Shown here: positions 20,406 through 32,860 of the stretch, piece by piece
Numbering within the stretch: the stretch's first letter is position 1
Layout: every line of letters starts with the position of its first letter
NCBI GenBank assembly: GCA_040954595.2
Contig: CM082595.2
Span: 5,580,001-5,644,000, forward strand
DNA from: Balanoglossus misakiensis
Taxonomy: Eukaryota; Hemichordata
Direction of reading: 5' to 3'
DNA length: 64,000 nt
Program-made: the position numbers and the translations under genes
Notes under the pieces: model-generated
The model's database searches: none
The model's input: the letters and a program-made list of their open reading frames with translations, nothing else
What the model was told of the DNA's origin: nothing

Positions 20406-21479
20406 TTAATGATTCGCGCATGTAGGCCTATTCACGAACCTTCTGCACATATTTGCTAATTTTGTCATGCCCAGGTATTCTGCCGCTGTGTGTATATCCT
20501 CGGCGATGGCGTCATCCAAGAACACGACTCCATTGTAAATGTAGGTTAATACAACAATAGCCAGGTCGGCTGTCAAGAATGGCAGCTCGACCTCTCTTCT
20601 GCGACTCTCGGCCATTCCGTGCGTGAACATGGCCTTGAAGTAGCGACTGGTGGTTGCCAGGACGCTTCGGTGCGCGCTGAACCGTTTGCCGTCGACGAGG
20701 AGTGTGACGTCACGGCTGGTGTTGGACTTCAACTCCCGGCGGAGGTTGATCACAAACGGGTATGCTAGGGGGTTCCCCGAATCGCACTCTGTGGTGTCGG
20801 TCGGACACGGGAACTCGAGATGCTTCGCGGCTTCTTCAATTGTCCCCCAGTTGGTGACGGTGGTGTCGATTTGACCCGTGTAAACATATTTTAGAAGCTG
20901 GCTCACGACTTTAAAGTCAAGGTTCGCCGCTATCATCTCAGCGTCCAAGTCAACTTCTGTCACCGCACCGGCTGCGCCGCAAAGGCGTCGCTCGAAGAAG
21001 GCGCTGTGGAAGCGAAGAACGAATCCGTGGGCCTTCAGCTCTCTCCCCGACACCGTGATCACAACGTCGCAGAGTTCCCCCGTCTCGGTCTGTCGGAAAA
21101 GAGAGTGCATTACTTTCTCGGGATGGGTCGAATCCTGCAGCAGTTTCATCGTGCCAAAAAACTGACCAATCCCATCTTGCGGCGCCTTCACTCGGCGATT
21201 CTTGGTCTTCACGTTGAACTGCATGGCAAGCCCCCCTCTCGTCGTCACAACCTCGCCTTCCACAAAATCCCGCATCCCGTGCATCTTCCCACTTTTTCGT
21301 CGATCGCAACTCAAATTCTGGAAGTTTAAAGCCTCTTTTTGGCTCAAGCCGACGGACTTTGCAGAGTGATGGGAATACTGCAGTCCGTTTGCAGACTGAA
21401 ATAACTGTCTGAGTTGGAAACGGTCATTGGTTAATGATGACCACGGTGACGTCACAACCAAGACCGTGTGATGACTCAT
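20406..21479 (-). CDS. Tandem-BTB protein without BACK or Kelch
   Basis: One open frame of 357 codons. The first ATG is at 21479; in-frame ATGs at residues 66, 69 and 81 are alternative starts, and the first 65 residues show no domain. The first BTB spans about residues 130-220 (ELCDVVITVSGRELKAHGFV) and the second about 250-345 (RDVTLLVDGKRFSAHRSVLA, then SRYFKAMFTHGM). The frame stops soon after, at the point where a BACK domain would begin, so it lacks the BACK and Kelch regions of its neighbour. The same order of two BTB units and same strand suggest the two genes arose by tandem duplication, one having lost or never had the C-terminal half. A missed downstream exon cannot be excluded. 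Function would be dimerisation or Cullin-3 binding by family, unproven here. Confidence 0.8.
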   Translation of the reverse strand: MSHHTVLVVTSPWSSLTNDRFQLRQLFQSANGLQYSHHSAKSVGLSQKEALNFQNLSCDRRKSGKMHGMRDFVEGEVVTTRGGLAMQFNVKTKNRRVKAPQDGIGQFFGTMKLLQDSTHPEKVMHSLFRQTETGELCDVVITVSGRELKAHGFVLRFHSAFFERRLCGAAGAVTEVDLDAEMIAANLDFKVVSQLLKYVYTGQIDTTVTNWGTIEEAAKHLEFPCPTDTTECDSGNPLAYPFVINLRRELKSNTSRDVTLLVDGKRFSAHRSVLATTSRYFKAMFTHGMAESRRREVELPFLTADLAIVVLTYIYNGVVFLDDAIAEDIHTAAEYLGMTKLANMCRRFVNRPTCANH

Positions 21480-22206
21480 GTCATGAAGTAATTGCAGCTC
21501 TGGGGTATGACGTCATGAGATTACGTCACACCCTTAAACTGTAGCCGGCGTTATTACTCACTTGGTTCAATGCATACAGCCCGTATGATAGGGGGTCCTT
21601 GGGAGGAGGGGGTGAGGATAGCAAGTTACCCGAGGCGAATTAATCAAGACTTTTAGGGGGTCCCGGGGGAGGAGGGTTGGCGATAGCAACCCAAGGCGAA
21701 TTTATCAAGACCATTGTCCATGCGTGATAACTCTCATACCCGAAACCAATCATTTACATGTTTTATCTCATACACCTGTTTGACCATATACATGTACAAT
21801 GATCGAACCGAAGAACATTGTCTGAAGGATTATAATTTTTTTCTGGCTGGGGCTGCTGAAACCGTTGTCAATCACACACGTCATGTCTTCCTCGATTTTT
21901 TCTTGAGAGTATAGAATTTTTAATTGAAGTTACGTTTCTGATTTCGCGGCACAATTGAACTGGCCGTCAGTTAAACTAAAATCAATCTTGATCAATGCAA
22001 ACCTTTATTATGTAAGATGATATTGCAGACACAAAATATGCGACCGTAACACTTTAATATTGCACCATCCTAAATTACAACTCAAGTCAAGTCAAAGCAA
22101 AGCAAATTAACACCTCAGGCGCTGGCACCTTCCCTCCCCGTGAATATCGAAATATGTCGTTTGCCGTACTGGTTGGTATTTCCCGAAAGTTCCACGGATA
22201 TCCGGA
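21480..22206. other. Intergenic, upstream of tandem-BTB gene and 3' of lectin gene
   Basis: No gene. TTTATT at 22004-22009 is a likely minus-strand poly(A) signal for the lectin gene, about 200 bp beyond its proposed stop. A near-duplicated GGGGGTCC/GGAGGAGGG segment occurs at about 21590-21700. Confidence 0.4.
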
Positions 22207-24442
22207 TTACTTCCCAGTAGAGCCTGAGGCTGAGCAACAGTCAGCTGTAAGACGAGAATCAAAACAACACATCACAGAAAAATCGAACACAAACAATCCC
22301 ACCAGTGATGTAAAACACGCATCTGAGAATGTAGCAAAATGTGTTCGACCACAAGGTTCATTGCAATCGGCTTCAAATCAGGCGCCATGATCTTTACCAG
22401 TGAGCTGATTCTTGGCCGGCAAGTTCTCGGAAGTACGTAGTGTGGCGTGCGCTCAGGAACAGAACAGCCAAGAATCAGCGAAGGTAAAACTCGACCCAAC
22501 CCTACATCTGATTTCAATCGGGTTGGGTTAATTAGTGCATGTGACGTGGTCTTATTGGCAAATAACTGGCTCTCTAGATATTATCCAGAAAACCACACTT
22601 GGAAGGGGGAGCTCAGACTTACTTTTATACTCGCAGATATAACCATGTGGTAAACAGTCACAGTGTACATCATTCCACCCGTTACCCGAACTGGTTACGC
22701 TACAAGCGAAGAAAAGAAAGAAAACCATATTATTTGTAGTCTGCCCGATAACTGGTCACTCTATAGACTCTCTCACAACCCCTCTCGCCGCCCGTGCAGG
22801 CTTATGGTCTGATTGCATGTGTTGCAGCTGGTGTCCCAGTACACTAATAAGGGTGTCTGCCCCACATATTGTTACAGATGGCGTTTGTTTGTGTTTTGTC
22901 AGAAATCATACTTGGCCTACTGTCGTTTCGGCGTGGCATTTACCTCATCACGGTACAGTCTTCACCATCGGGTTCGTGAGTGTCTCCGTCATCCGGTCTA
23001 CCGGCGAGCCAGTCGGTGTACGAGGGCGCACAGTTGTCGTTGAGCGACTCATCATCGAAGCGGCTTGTCCATTGAAAGTCGCCCTCGTTGTCAATATCGT
23101 CTAAGCCGATGAAGAAACCGCCGTTGGGGGCGCAGGTACCGTTAAGGTTTCCGATGGCGCTGAACAGTCGCTCGTTGACGTGTTGGTTGGTCACGTGAGC
23201 GAGACGCCCGCCTCTATACATGCACACCTCTGCAGCCATCTCGTAGTAGGTGCCATTCTCGGGCCTGTTCTCGCTTTGTTGGCAGAATATTTCGTAACTT
23301 GTACAATCACACCTAGTTTCAGCGGGAGCGGCGGGAGCTGTTGTAGGCTCTACAATATACATAAAAATAGTCAAACCCCTGTTGGTGGTCACCTCTACAT
23401 AGTGGCCACTTTGTTACAGTCCCTCTGCAATTCACATGTGTGTTAATTTACCTCTATATAAAGGCCACCTGTCTATCAAGGCCAGTTTAGGAAAGTCCCT
23501 TGACTGGCCACTATAGACAGGTTCGACTGTATACTAAACGTTGCAGCTATAGGGCCTTTAAGATTTTCACAGGGTGTGCATTATGACCCCCCCCCCCTTC
23601 TCTTTAGGCTCCCGGGGCGGCATTCGACCATATTCGACTATATATGATGATGACGATGATGATGATGATCCATGGTTTGCAAAAATGTAGAACACAATGG
23701 TAAATCAAGTTGTAAAAATAAACAAATTACATTTTACTTACCACACCCCTTTGGGGATCGATTGAAAGGCAATAAGAACAAAATCATAATTACAGTTCAC
23801 CAGTTTGACAATTCGCAAAACAGCAGGGCAAACCAATACACAGCATGACGACAAAATAGCCGTTTAATTTTTAGGGACATTCCCATCATTCGCTCGCACG
23901 GGTCGTTGGCTCGACCACAGTCGCAGAAGTGGGTGTATCCTCAAAAGATTTTTTTCTGGCGAGGATACATTCAAAGTAACGGTGTTTAGTAGTGTCTTTA
24001 ATTTAAAGGGAAGGTGTCGCCGCGCCACGTGGGTGTCTCCCTTGATGAGAATATGTCCTCCCATACCCGAGCAAACCCCACTGCAATCGCCACGACTTAC
24101 TAGGATCTTCAGTTGCTGTCATGCCCAGTCTACGCTATGGTTGGCTGCTTCGTTCATTCTAAGAATTTTCTTATTTGTAGGATTCGTGGATGAATTGTAA
24201 TGTTCATAAATAAACAAACGCGGCGCGACGACCCCTTCACTTTAACATTTCAATATTCGCATAGGGGGCTGTGTCTCTTTTTCCACTGAAAAAAAGTTTA
24301 ACATTGAAAGGTCTTCAGTGAGAGTACCGAGAAAAAATAAGACAAATATGATGGATGTACTTACACCACCGCTACCTTCAGGTTGAGCCATCGCCGTGGA
24401 CACCAAACCGACGAAAAGGACAGAGGCTGCGAGGGTTGTCAT
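22207..24442 (-). CDS. Secreted C-type lectin-domain protein
   Basis: Four minus-strand exons fit in phase: 24365-24442 (signal peptide), 22944-23347 (CTLD body), 22623-22699 and 22207-22244 (stop TAA), giving about 198 residues. The first splice has an alternative pairing (24367 with 23349). Start ATG at 24442 is followed by MTTLAASVLFVGLVSTAMAQ, a clear signal peptide. A Pro/Ala/Thr linker (PTTAPAAPAE) leads into one CTLD: CMYRGGRLAHV, FFIGLDDIDNEGDFQW, then EPDGEDC in the long loop, and GWNDVHCDC and CEYK at the end. The WND triplet and an EPD triplet occupy the Ca2+/sugar-binding positions, where EPN favours mannose-type and QPD galactose-type sugars; EPD is neither, so specificity is uncertain. 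The short Cys-rich tail exon (TDCCSASGSTGK) is the least certain part. Role in adhesion or innate recognition is family inference. Confidence 0.8.
22764..22821. mobile_element. Truncated left end of the TAGACTCTCTC MITE
   Basis: TAGACTCTCTCACAACCCC and the following 40 bp match the left half of the elements at 3820 and 13340. No right end is present. It sits in an intron of the lectin gene. Confidence 0.75.
23368..23529. mobile_element. 162-bp CAGTCAAACC MITE, copy 2
   Basis: About 90 percent similar by eye to 1429-1590 and the same length. The left terminal C has changed to T; the right end GGTTCGACTG and adjacent TA are intact. It lies in the first intron of the lectin gene, next to the exon at 23347. 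Confidence 0.8.
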
Positions 24443-25805
24443 TATTTTAACTGAAATAATACCACACATGACGTGATTTCCCGTTAATGTTTTAATCCAC
24501 GAAGCATGATGAAGTTATTCATTTTACCAATATTACCCGTATGTGTGTACAGTCAGCATTGATAATCGTCGAAAATTGAATATCAAATTCGCCCTAGAAT
24601 TCATTTGTGAAAAAAAAAACATTGGTCGTTACAAACATTAACCGTACAAACTATATGTTTACAAGAAGATCAATAGAAATTTTAGCATGGTACGGGCAAT
24701 CCTATCAGAAAGGGTAGTTGATACACAGAAAAAAATGCATATACTACATACATGATACTTACCTTGTTTAGTATACTATTCGCTGTTCCAAACGTTAATG
24801 CAGTGATTTGAAAACTGTATAGTGCCTTATACGAGCAGTTCTATCATACTCATTATGCAGTATAACAGCGTCCCATTTTATTGCTTTGCCAGACGCTTTT
24901 GCCTTTGAGTAATTTGCATACGTTACTCAGGTTAAGCCAATAGGAGCACAGCACGTATCGAAAACTTCCTTTTTCATTGGTCCATTCTGCAACGGGCTCA
25001 TCTTCTTTTCAAAACCACATGTCCCCAAACGTGGCGAAATGTCGAAGGTATCTGCACAAACAATGACAGTTTTAAGGTGGCATTGCTAGTGACAATATCT
25101 AATGTCGAATTCACACAAGAGCTGATATGGACAAAGACGAAGATTTTCAGTTTTCAGAGCATCTGTTTTTTCCGTTTCAAATGAGTCTTGACAATGCGAA
25201 TTACACAAACGATTTTTTGTTGTTGTTGTTGTGAACACTTTTTAGGCAATCCCGGGGAACATCCACATGGACAAACATATGTTCGCATCCAACCATCACC
25301 TAATTGATTTTGCTGTTACACAAAGTTGTTGTTCAGCCTTGCGTTTTACTTTGGGCCACCGTGTTCACCACAATTTGAGGGAGGTCAGGTTTAGTGACAC
25401 ATAAAGAGCCTACGTCGAATCATTTCATGAAACGCCAATTTTCACATAAAATCTCACAGCCAAGACATGACTAGTATTACTTTTCAGGCGAACTTTAATG
25501 CATGTCATACATTGTATTCTTCATATATTACATTCTCCATATAATGAACCATGGCTGGTTTGGCCAGGAACACTTAATGTCAAATGAAAACCTAACAACT
25601 TGAAACACATCTTAACGGTACCACTAAGTAATTACGGAAATAAATTTAACATTTTCAATACGGTGTCACAGTTGGTGACTTACAAAGACATAAATACATA
25701 GAAAAATAAATAGCTCGTATTTATACTTATGCCATGAAAATCTATTCCGGGTTTCGTTTTCGATGGCAAATTTAAAGAAAAAAATTGGCAAGTATTGATG
25801 GCGTT
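24443..25805. other. Intergenic region upstream of the lectin gene
   Basis: No gene is supported. The upstream lectin promoter or a 5' UTR exon may lie here: a CAG acceptor-like site (TTTCAG on minus) lies just before the ATG, so a non-coding first exon is possible. No other structure was seen. Confidence 0.4.
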
Positions 25806-26133
25806 GGTCATCAGATATACATGTATTGGTCATCAGTGATGTACATGTATTGGTCATCAGTGATGTACATGTATTGGTCATCAGTGATGTTCATGTATTG
25901 GTCATCAGTGATGTTCATGTATTGGTCATCAGATATACATGTATTGGTCATCAGTGATGTACATGTATTGGTCACCAGTGATGTACATGTATTGGTCACC
26001 AGTGATGTACATGTATTGGTCATCAGTGATGTACATGTATTGGTCATCAGTGATGTACATGTATTGGTCATCAGTGATGTACATGTATTGGTCACCAGTG
26101 ATGTACATGTATTGGTCATCAGATGTACATGCA
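25806..26133. repeat. 24-bp minisatellite, about 13-14 units
   Basis: Units of 24 bp read GTACATGTATTGGTCATCAG plus TGAT, with variants (GTTCATG, CACCAG, and AGATATACATG). The frame stays open on both strands because 24 is a multiple of 3, so the apparent MYWSSVMY and TCTSLMTN proteins are artefacts. Confidence 0.95.
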
Positions 26134-27111
26134 ATAACAAAAGCACATACTCTGTTCTGAATTCCACTGCGTCAGTGGCAACATAGACCCGAGGTCTAAG
26201 GTGGCAATCTCTTCTCAGCGAACATCTGTCGAAATGTTCATTTTTTGCATATTGTTAATGGTCGAGTGGCCAATGACAGGCTCGGAAATGTCACATGCCA
26301 AATGGGAGCAGTTTTATTATTATTGCATTGTACATTCTCTGTTGTCAGATTTATTCTGTTTTGTGAAAACTCTGTTGATGTTCGTGCAAGGGTCGAGTCT
26401 GGTCACTAGTCACTCAGTTGTCTGTTGCATTCCTCTAAAGGGTACACTGTACAAAACTAGTCTGGCGATAATAATTCCAGTCTGTAAACGCACCTGTCCA
26501 TCTGTTAACGGAATTCCAACAGGAGACGTACGCTTCCAAACAAAGTGGTCTGTCTTCAAATTAAACGAGGCATTGCAAAAAGCAGGTGTTGATGAGCGAC
26601 GGCCATAACTCACCATTGTTTGACGCGTTATGTCAAAAATGAAAACTCCCCAGGCAGAAGGGCCCATCTGACACATTGAACAATAGTTACTGTAGAGAAC
26701 GTCGGTGGGGAATTTTACATTCTTGTGGTCGAAAGGAAAAACCCAGGCAACGGTGTCAGCATAAAGTCTTGGTATGAACACTTCAGTTCTTTGATTAAGG
26801 GTGCTACTACCATATGGTGGTGTAGATTTATTATGATCGGTAGAAGATGTCATTAAGATCGGCTCTCCCTGAGAAATGACTCTGAAGAAATTGCAACGTA
26901 AAAGACTTCCCAAAGTATGGCCATTGACAAGTGTGCTAACACTATGACGAATGTAAAAGTTTGCCACTTGCAAGTCATGACAACCACCTTCCCTTTAATT
27001 AAGTGGACAAAGTTACCCATACAGTTCCTTTAAAATTCTTATTTCAGGAACATTCACGTTACATACAGTAGTTCCCCTGCCAAGTTCTATAGCCTTGAAC
27101 TTGAAGTGAGA
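26134..27111. other. 3' flank of the Roco gene with one unrecognised frame
   Basis: TTTATT at 26827-26832 (AATAAA on minus) lies about 280 bp beyond the Roco stop. A minus-strand frame at 26410-26973 is open for 187 codons (first ATG at residue 41). It contains protein-like segments such as FPTDVLYSNYCSMCQMG but matches no family I know. It could be 3' UTR, a small separate gene or a relic. Confidence 0.35.
26827..26832 (-). terminator. Candidate Roco gene poly(A) signal
   Basis: AATAAA on the minus strand, about 280 bp past the stop codon at 27112-27114. Confidence 0.4.
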
Positions 27112-30100
27112 TTACCTTCTGGGTATGTGTATGAGTTTTGCGCACTGCTCACACACCCACACGACGCCCTCGCCATGCGCAATTGGAACCAGCCCTCCAA
27201 ACCGCCGCTCCTCGTCTGCCTTGCCGAGGAATCTGGCGAGCTCCCGACGCGACAGGAGACTGTCGTCATGCTTGGCGAACTCGGACAGCGATTCCTTGGC
27301 GGGCTTGTCCGCCTCCCTCGCCAAGTCCGGAAAGCTGTCGCCGAAATCCTCCAGGAAGGAGGTCAAAAGGTTCCCAGCGAACGACGAGACGCCAGTGACA
27401 GCGAACGCTCCCGCCGCCACTGGGGTAGGCCCGGCCACAGCTTCGACCCCTTTGAACTGGCCGATGAATTTCAGCACCCTGCACACGTATGAACCGTATT
27501 TCTTGACAAATTGGTTCAGTCTGTTTATTCTGTAACCAGGCGTACCGAGGAAGTGGTAGTTGCCTGGACTTTCACAGAGCAAGTGGACAGCAAAGCCGTC
27601 CCTTATGCGCGAGAACACCTTGAAACTGAACCTCTCCATTCCAGAATAACTTCCTTCATTGACCGGTAACACGAGGAACAGTTTGGGGCATTCCCTGTTA
27701 TCAAGGGTTCTATGTATTGTATCAACAAGGGCTTGCACTTTCAAGGATTCGTCGTGACCAGAGGACAGATAGTCATGCCACTTATCAAAGCGATGGCTCT
27801 GATACAAGGAGCAGTGAAGGTCCTTTTCGAGTCTGCCTGGGTTGGTCTCGCCTTTCTCGATGCACTTGGGGCAAGGAATGTACGTGGACATCGAAAGTCC
27901 TCGAAATTCTGCTTTCTGCCAAACGTCATTTATCAGATGGGCCAACTGCTCCAGGGCACAGCAGGGCTGTTCTCCCCTAACAGTGACCAGAAGGCTGTTA
28001 CTGTGGTACAGCAGTTCAAACCGGATGTGATGCAGCGTGTCGGGACCCTCTCGCGAGATCTCGCGGCATTTCCCACAGTGCTTCACGGCTTGCTCCGAAA
28101 GGTACACTATCTGATTAGCATAATATATGGGGCGACCCTTCACCACCGCCAGTAGATCCCTGTTGACCTTTACGACGAGGTCACAAAATAACAATGGCGG
28201 CAGGAAACTGAACTGGTACATCTGACTCGCCTGCTTCTCGCCCTGCCTTGGTGAAGACGGCCAGTCGTGGAAGCTTGGCTGCCCTATTGGCAACTTGCAG
28301 GGAAAGAGCAAACTGCCAATGGAAGCGCGATAATCGGACCACCTGAAGCAAATTCCCATGTCGACCAGAAGCCTTACCAGGTAATCATGATGTTCCTGGT
28401 TAACATTGACCCATGCTTTTCTCAGGTTTTCCACCGTTAACACCCCGTTTTCATCAATGAAATTGGTCTTGAAGGATATCAAAGTTCGCAAAAGCGACGC
28501 CAGCCACTCTGGGTTCAGTATCACCAGCCCTCCCTCGTCGAATCCAACAGTACCTTCCCTTAAAATAATATTTCCCTGGCTGCACAGAAAGGCAGTGACA
28601 TTTCTCAATGAATCTGCAGAGAAATTTTCACGGAAACTACCACGAGCAAGGCTCTCATATTCTGAGTATCGCACCACAGGATTCAAGACTTGCATTTGCT
28701 TCACTTCTGTTAGCTTCTCCCGGAATTTACACCAGGAGGCGGGAACTCGGGGAAGGAGATCGGAAATCACCAGTTCTGCCTGCCGCGCGAGGGCGCACTG
28801 TAGTTGTTTGATGCTGCCGTTTCGTAGCTGCTCGGGGAAGTTTTTCACGCTGCTGACCTCATAGTACCCGATGATGTGTGGCAGTTTCAAGTCCCGTGTC
28901 TGCAGGAAAGGTGTGGTGGACGTGTCATTGTGTGCTGGCCACGCGCGATTGTCGAACTCTGCATATCCGGCCAAGCCAGTTTTGAAATCGCTGACACGTC
29001 TCACGGATCCGTGGGCCTGGCATAAAAAGCAGTTGTCCAGTAGGTAATAGTCGTGGTGATCCCTTTGGTGTTGTTTTGACGCCGCTTGAAATATGTCAGC
29101 AAACCTCTGCCAGATATACTCAAGGACGGTCTTATTCAACATGGTGATGTCCGCATGCGTACCAACGATAATGACCCTGGCGTTCGGAGCGAACACGTGT
29201 ATTGTCTGTAGCCATAGCAACACCCTCCCATATTGATTGAGCGAATTCGCACTGGTTGATTTCTGTCCGATGGCACACTTGCTTAGGTCAAAGGTCACTA
29301 TGATTAAGGAATCGTCGGTGACGAAGAGGGTGTGGGTTTCAAGAAAATCCACATCCCCGGCAAAGTCAAACGTGAGTAACTTGATGTGGGAATCCTTCAG
29401 TGCAATGGTGGCCATCTCTATCCCGTCGGTCTTTTCGGCATTCGTTGGTTGGTCACACAGCGCCCTCACGAGGGTTGTCTTGCCGGAGCCTTCGTGGCCG
29501 GCGAGGATCAACTTGACATTGTCGTTGGCCACTGACCGAGAAACGAGGAAGTCTCTTAAGTATGAAAGGACGGCGTCTTTCCCTCTTTCCTGTAGTTCAA
29601 CTGGTATGACCACAGCAGGATTGTTGTGAATAGCAAACGATGCGTAATCCGATTTCGTGACCAGCGATAGCGGGATGTGGTGGATGTTGTTGTCATGGGC
29701 ACTGAACGCCTTGAGGCCGGGTATACTCCCCATGTCCTCCGCGAGATCGGTCAGGCCGTTGTTGTTCAAAAACAGTTCCCGCACCGACCGGAAACCGAAC
29801 TGAATTCGTTTCGACGTTTTAGTAGAAAAGTTGTGATTTCCCCCCTTGTGGATACGTGAACGATTGTTGTCTTTAGACAGCAGTTTGCAATGGCTGATAC
29901 TGAAGACTTTGAGATAGCCAGGGATTTCAACTTTGTACGGTACAATGATATCGACAGCCGCAAGACAGACTACCCTCACAGAATCTAGCAGCAACCAAGA
30001 CATAGCTATATACTGACTGAAAGAGGTAACATTGAACATCACAAGACAATGCGAGATTCCCAACCGACCCTTCAAAGAGTTAACCACGCCCACGTCAATA

Positions 30101-32812
30101 TTGCCCAATATCACAGTTCTCAAATGTCTATTTTCGAGGAGCTTGACCACAGCACCAAGGGTCTCTTCGTCCGTGCCAAACACCATGATTGACATTTCGC
30201 TGCCCATGCCAAATTCAGCGTCAACTTTGCAGTTTATTGCATCATCCAGAATGTCGTAAATTTGCACATTACCGTCCTTCCGGTGACAGAAGATCTTCGC
30301 TTTTAGTTGGAGCTTAGACAGAGTTTCCTGCATGTCAAAACAAAGAGATAAAAATGCATATTCTAAAAAAGAAATTTTGATGCATGTATTTGTATTCGTA
30401 GAAGTGCATGACACCAGTATTTCTCAATGCCAGAATTTAGAATACATTTCTCATACAGGAATTCCGCGATGATAATGCAAAACGAACTGTGGGTGATATC
30501 AGAGAAGGCATAAACGTAAGCATAATCAATAGATCTGATATAAAATTCTCGAAAAGTATGTCTCATTTTCAGAATGGTTTGTGTGAACTTTGGCTGAAGT
30601 TATAACTTGTAGTGCAACGGAATATACTGACGTCATAACACAAATTATTGCGCATGTCTTAAAGTGAACACTCCATACCGCATCACTAACCTTAGTCTCT
30701 GTATTGATGTAACTGCCAGCCTCGAAGAAGTAGAACAAAGTCTTGAGCATATTGAGGGACATCTGGGTGTCTTGTCTGTCATGTTCTTGTGTGTAGTCCT
30801 GCAATGAAGATGACGAGTAATGTAGCTTGTTGTTCAACAATCATTGTTGTTTTGACGGGAAAGATAGTCTTAGATGTGAAAATATAATATACTTCCTTTA
30901 TTTGTTTTCATATATTATTTTATTAATCACAAGTATGTTTTTAATATTTAAAATGACCTTGTACCTACATTGTATCGTCTTGCTATCTGACATATTGGAA
31001 GAACTCCGTACTGAAAAAAATACAACCAAATATTCTTAAATAAATCATGATACTGGTAACCAGAAAATCTGAACGGACGGTATACAGACACAATCCAAAA
31101 TGGCTGACCTGACTGAAACTCAAGTTTATTCTGTCAGGCTAGGGAGTTCACTTGCGCGGACACGTATGCGCAAGGGAAATCGGCACACTCAACCTTAAAG
31201 GTATATGGTCACCTATGCGAATTATCCATAGTTACCCTGGACAGATGAGAGCTAACCATTCACGGATTTTCAGTGGATGATCAAGAAAAAATAGAGCATC
31301 CGGCCGAAAATGCAGCCACGCCCTTTGACCATATATGGGTATATATGAATTAGGGATGGCACGCAAACTAAAAACTGAAATAAGCTTTTATTTTGAGTAC
31401 TAGCATTTGGGGTTTGGTATTCATGAACTTTAAATAATGTTGAAATAATTTTTGAAACTGACATAATGATGAAATAATTTTATATCATACGTCATTTGGC
31501 AGATGCCTGTCAGCGCCTGCTTCTAGAAGAACGTTGACGACATCAGCGTGGCCGAACTCAGCTGCCTGAATTAATGGTGATTCACCATGCTATGGGAAAA
31601 AAGAAATACAGTAAAAGTACGCAAGAAGGTAAGATTTAAGACATAAATTTCTAAATTAAAGAAAGCAAATACCAATTGATTTATCCATCTAAAACATGAA
31701 TATTAATGGGAACTAAAAACATTTGTCGTACTCACTGCATTAAGCACGTTTTTGTCGGCACCAATTTGCAGGAGGATTTTCATAACGTTGAGGTGACCTT
31801 TAGCTGCGGCGTCATGTATGGCGCGATGGCCGTCCTGTAAAATATGTCAAAATAATGCTTGTGATACGATACGGGTATTCCAAAACAGTTCATGGAAACA
31901 ACAATATAAAATGCATTAAATTTAACACGCAGTGTATATGATGGACAGTAGGGACTATATCATAGGACTGTCTGTACCATTTTAGGGCAAGATGATATAT
32001 GAATTTTACACAACTCACGTAATTAACGCTTTCTTTGTTGGCGCCTGCTTCGATGAGAGCTTGCACAACATTTGCGTGGCCTTCATAGCTTGCTTTATGC
32101 AAAGGTCTATCGCCATACTGTAGGAAGTGGAAACAACAATCTTTCAGAAACTTAAGCCCTCCAAGCTTTTTGTACATTCAAAGTGGGAGTCATAGAATGG
32201 ATGGATGGATGGATGGATGGATGGATGGATGGATGGATGGATGGATGGATGAATGAATGAATGAATGAATGAATGAATGAATGAATGAACGAACGAACGA
32301 ATGCATTGGCGGAAGGATGGATTGATCGATGGATGGATGGATGGATGGATGGATGAATGAATGAATGAATGAATGAACGAACGAACGAACGAACGAACGA
32401 ACGAATGCATTGGCGGAAGGATGGATGGATGGATGGATGGATGGATGCACGAATTAAAATGCCTACCAGCATATCAATTGAGTTGACCTCAGCTTGGTTT
32501 TGCAGCAAGATTTTGACGACATCCAGTGATCCATTCTTAGCTGCCCAGTGCAGTGCTGTGTGCCCCAACTAAAACAAAAGAACAACAACAAGCCTCGAAT
32601 GAGATGTTCAGAATTTTATGTTAAAACCTCCAAAACATTATGTGCGAATCTCTTTAACTGAGAAAGCCTACCACAGCGAGGAAAACGTCTCACTTACTTT
32701 GGCATTCTTGAACTCAATGTCACAGTCTTCACGCAGATATTGTTGCACCTTGTTGCAATCTCCGCGTCCAGCTGCCAGGTGAAGCTTATACTGAAAAATT
32801 TAAATATTGAAA

Positions 32813-32860
<48 letters not shown>

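Noticed and set aside
25785-26186. Apparent 118-133-residue proteins over the minisatellite
   Set aside because: The unit length of 24 is a multiple of three, so frames stay open without selection.
29237-29629. Plus-strand frames opposite the Roco, BTB and carrier genes
   Set aside because: They are shadows of the well-supported genes on the opposite strand and carry no domain signature.
32144-32568. Minus frames rich in IHPSIHPS and SFIHSF
   Set aside because: Translations of the GGAT/GAAT microsatellite. Only the ankyrin exon at 32467-32568 within this range is real.
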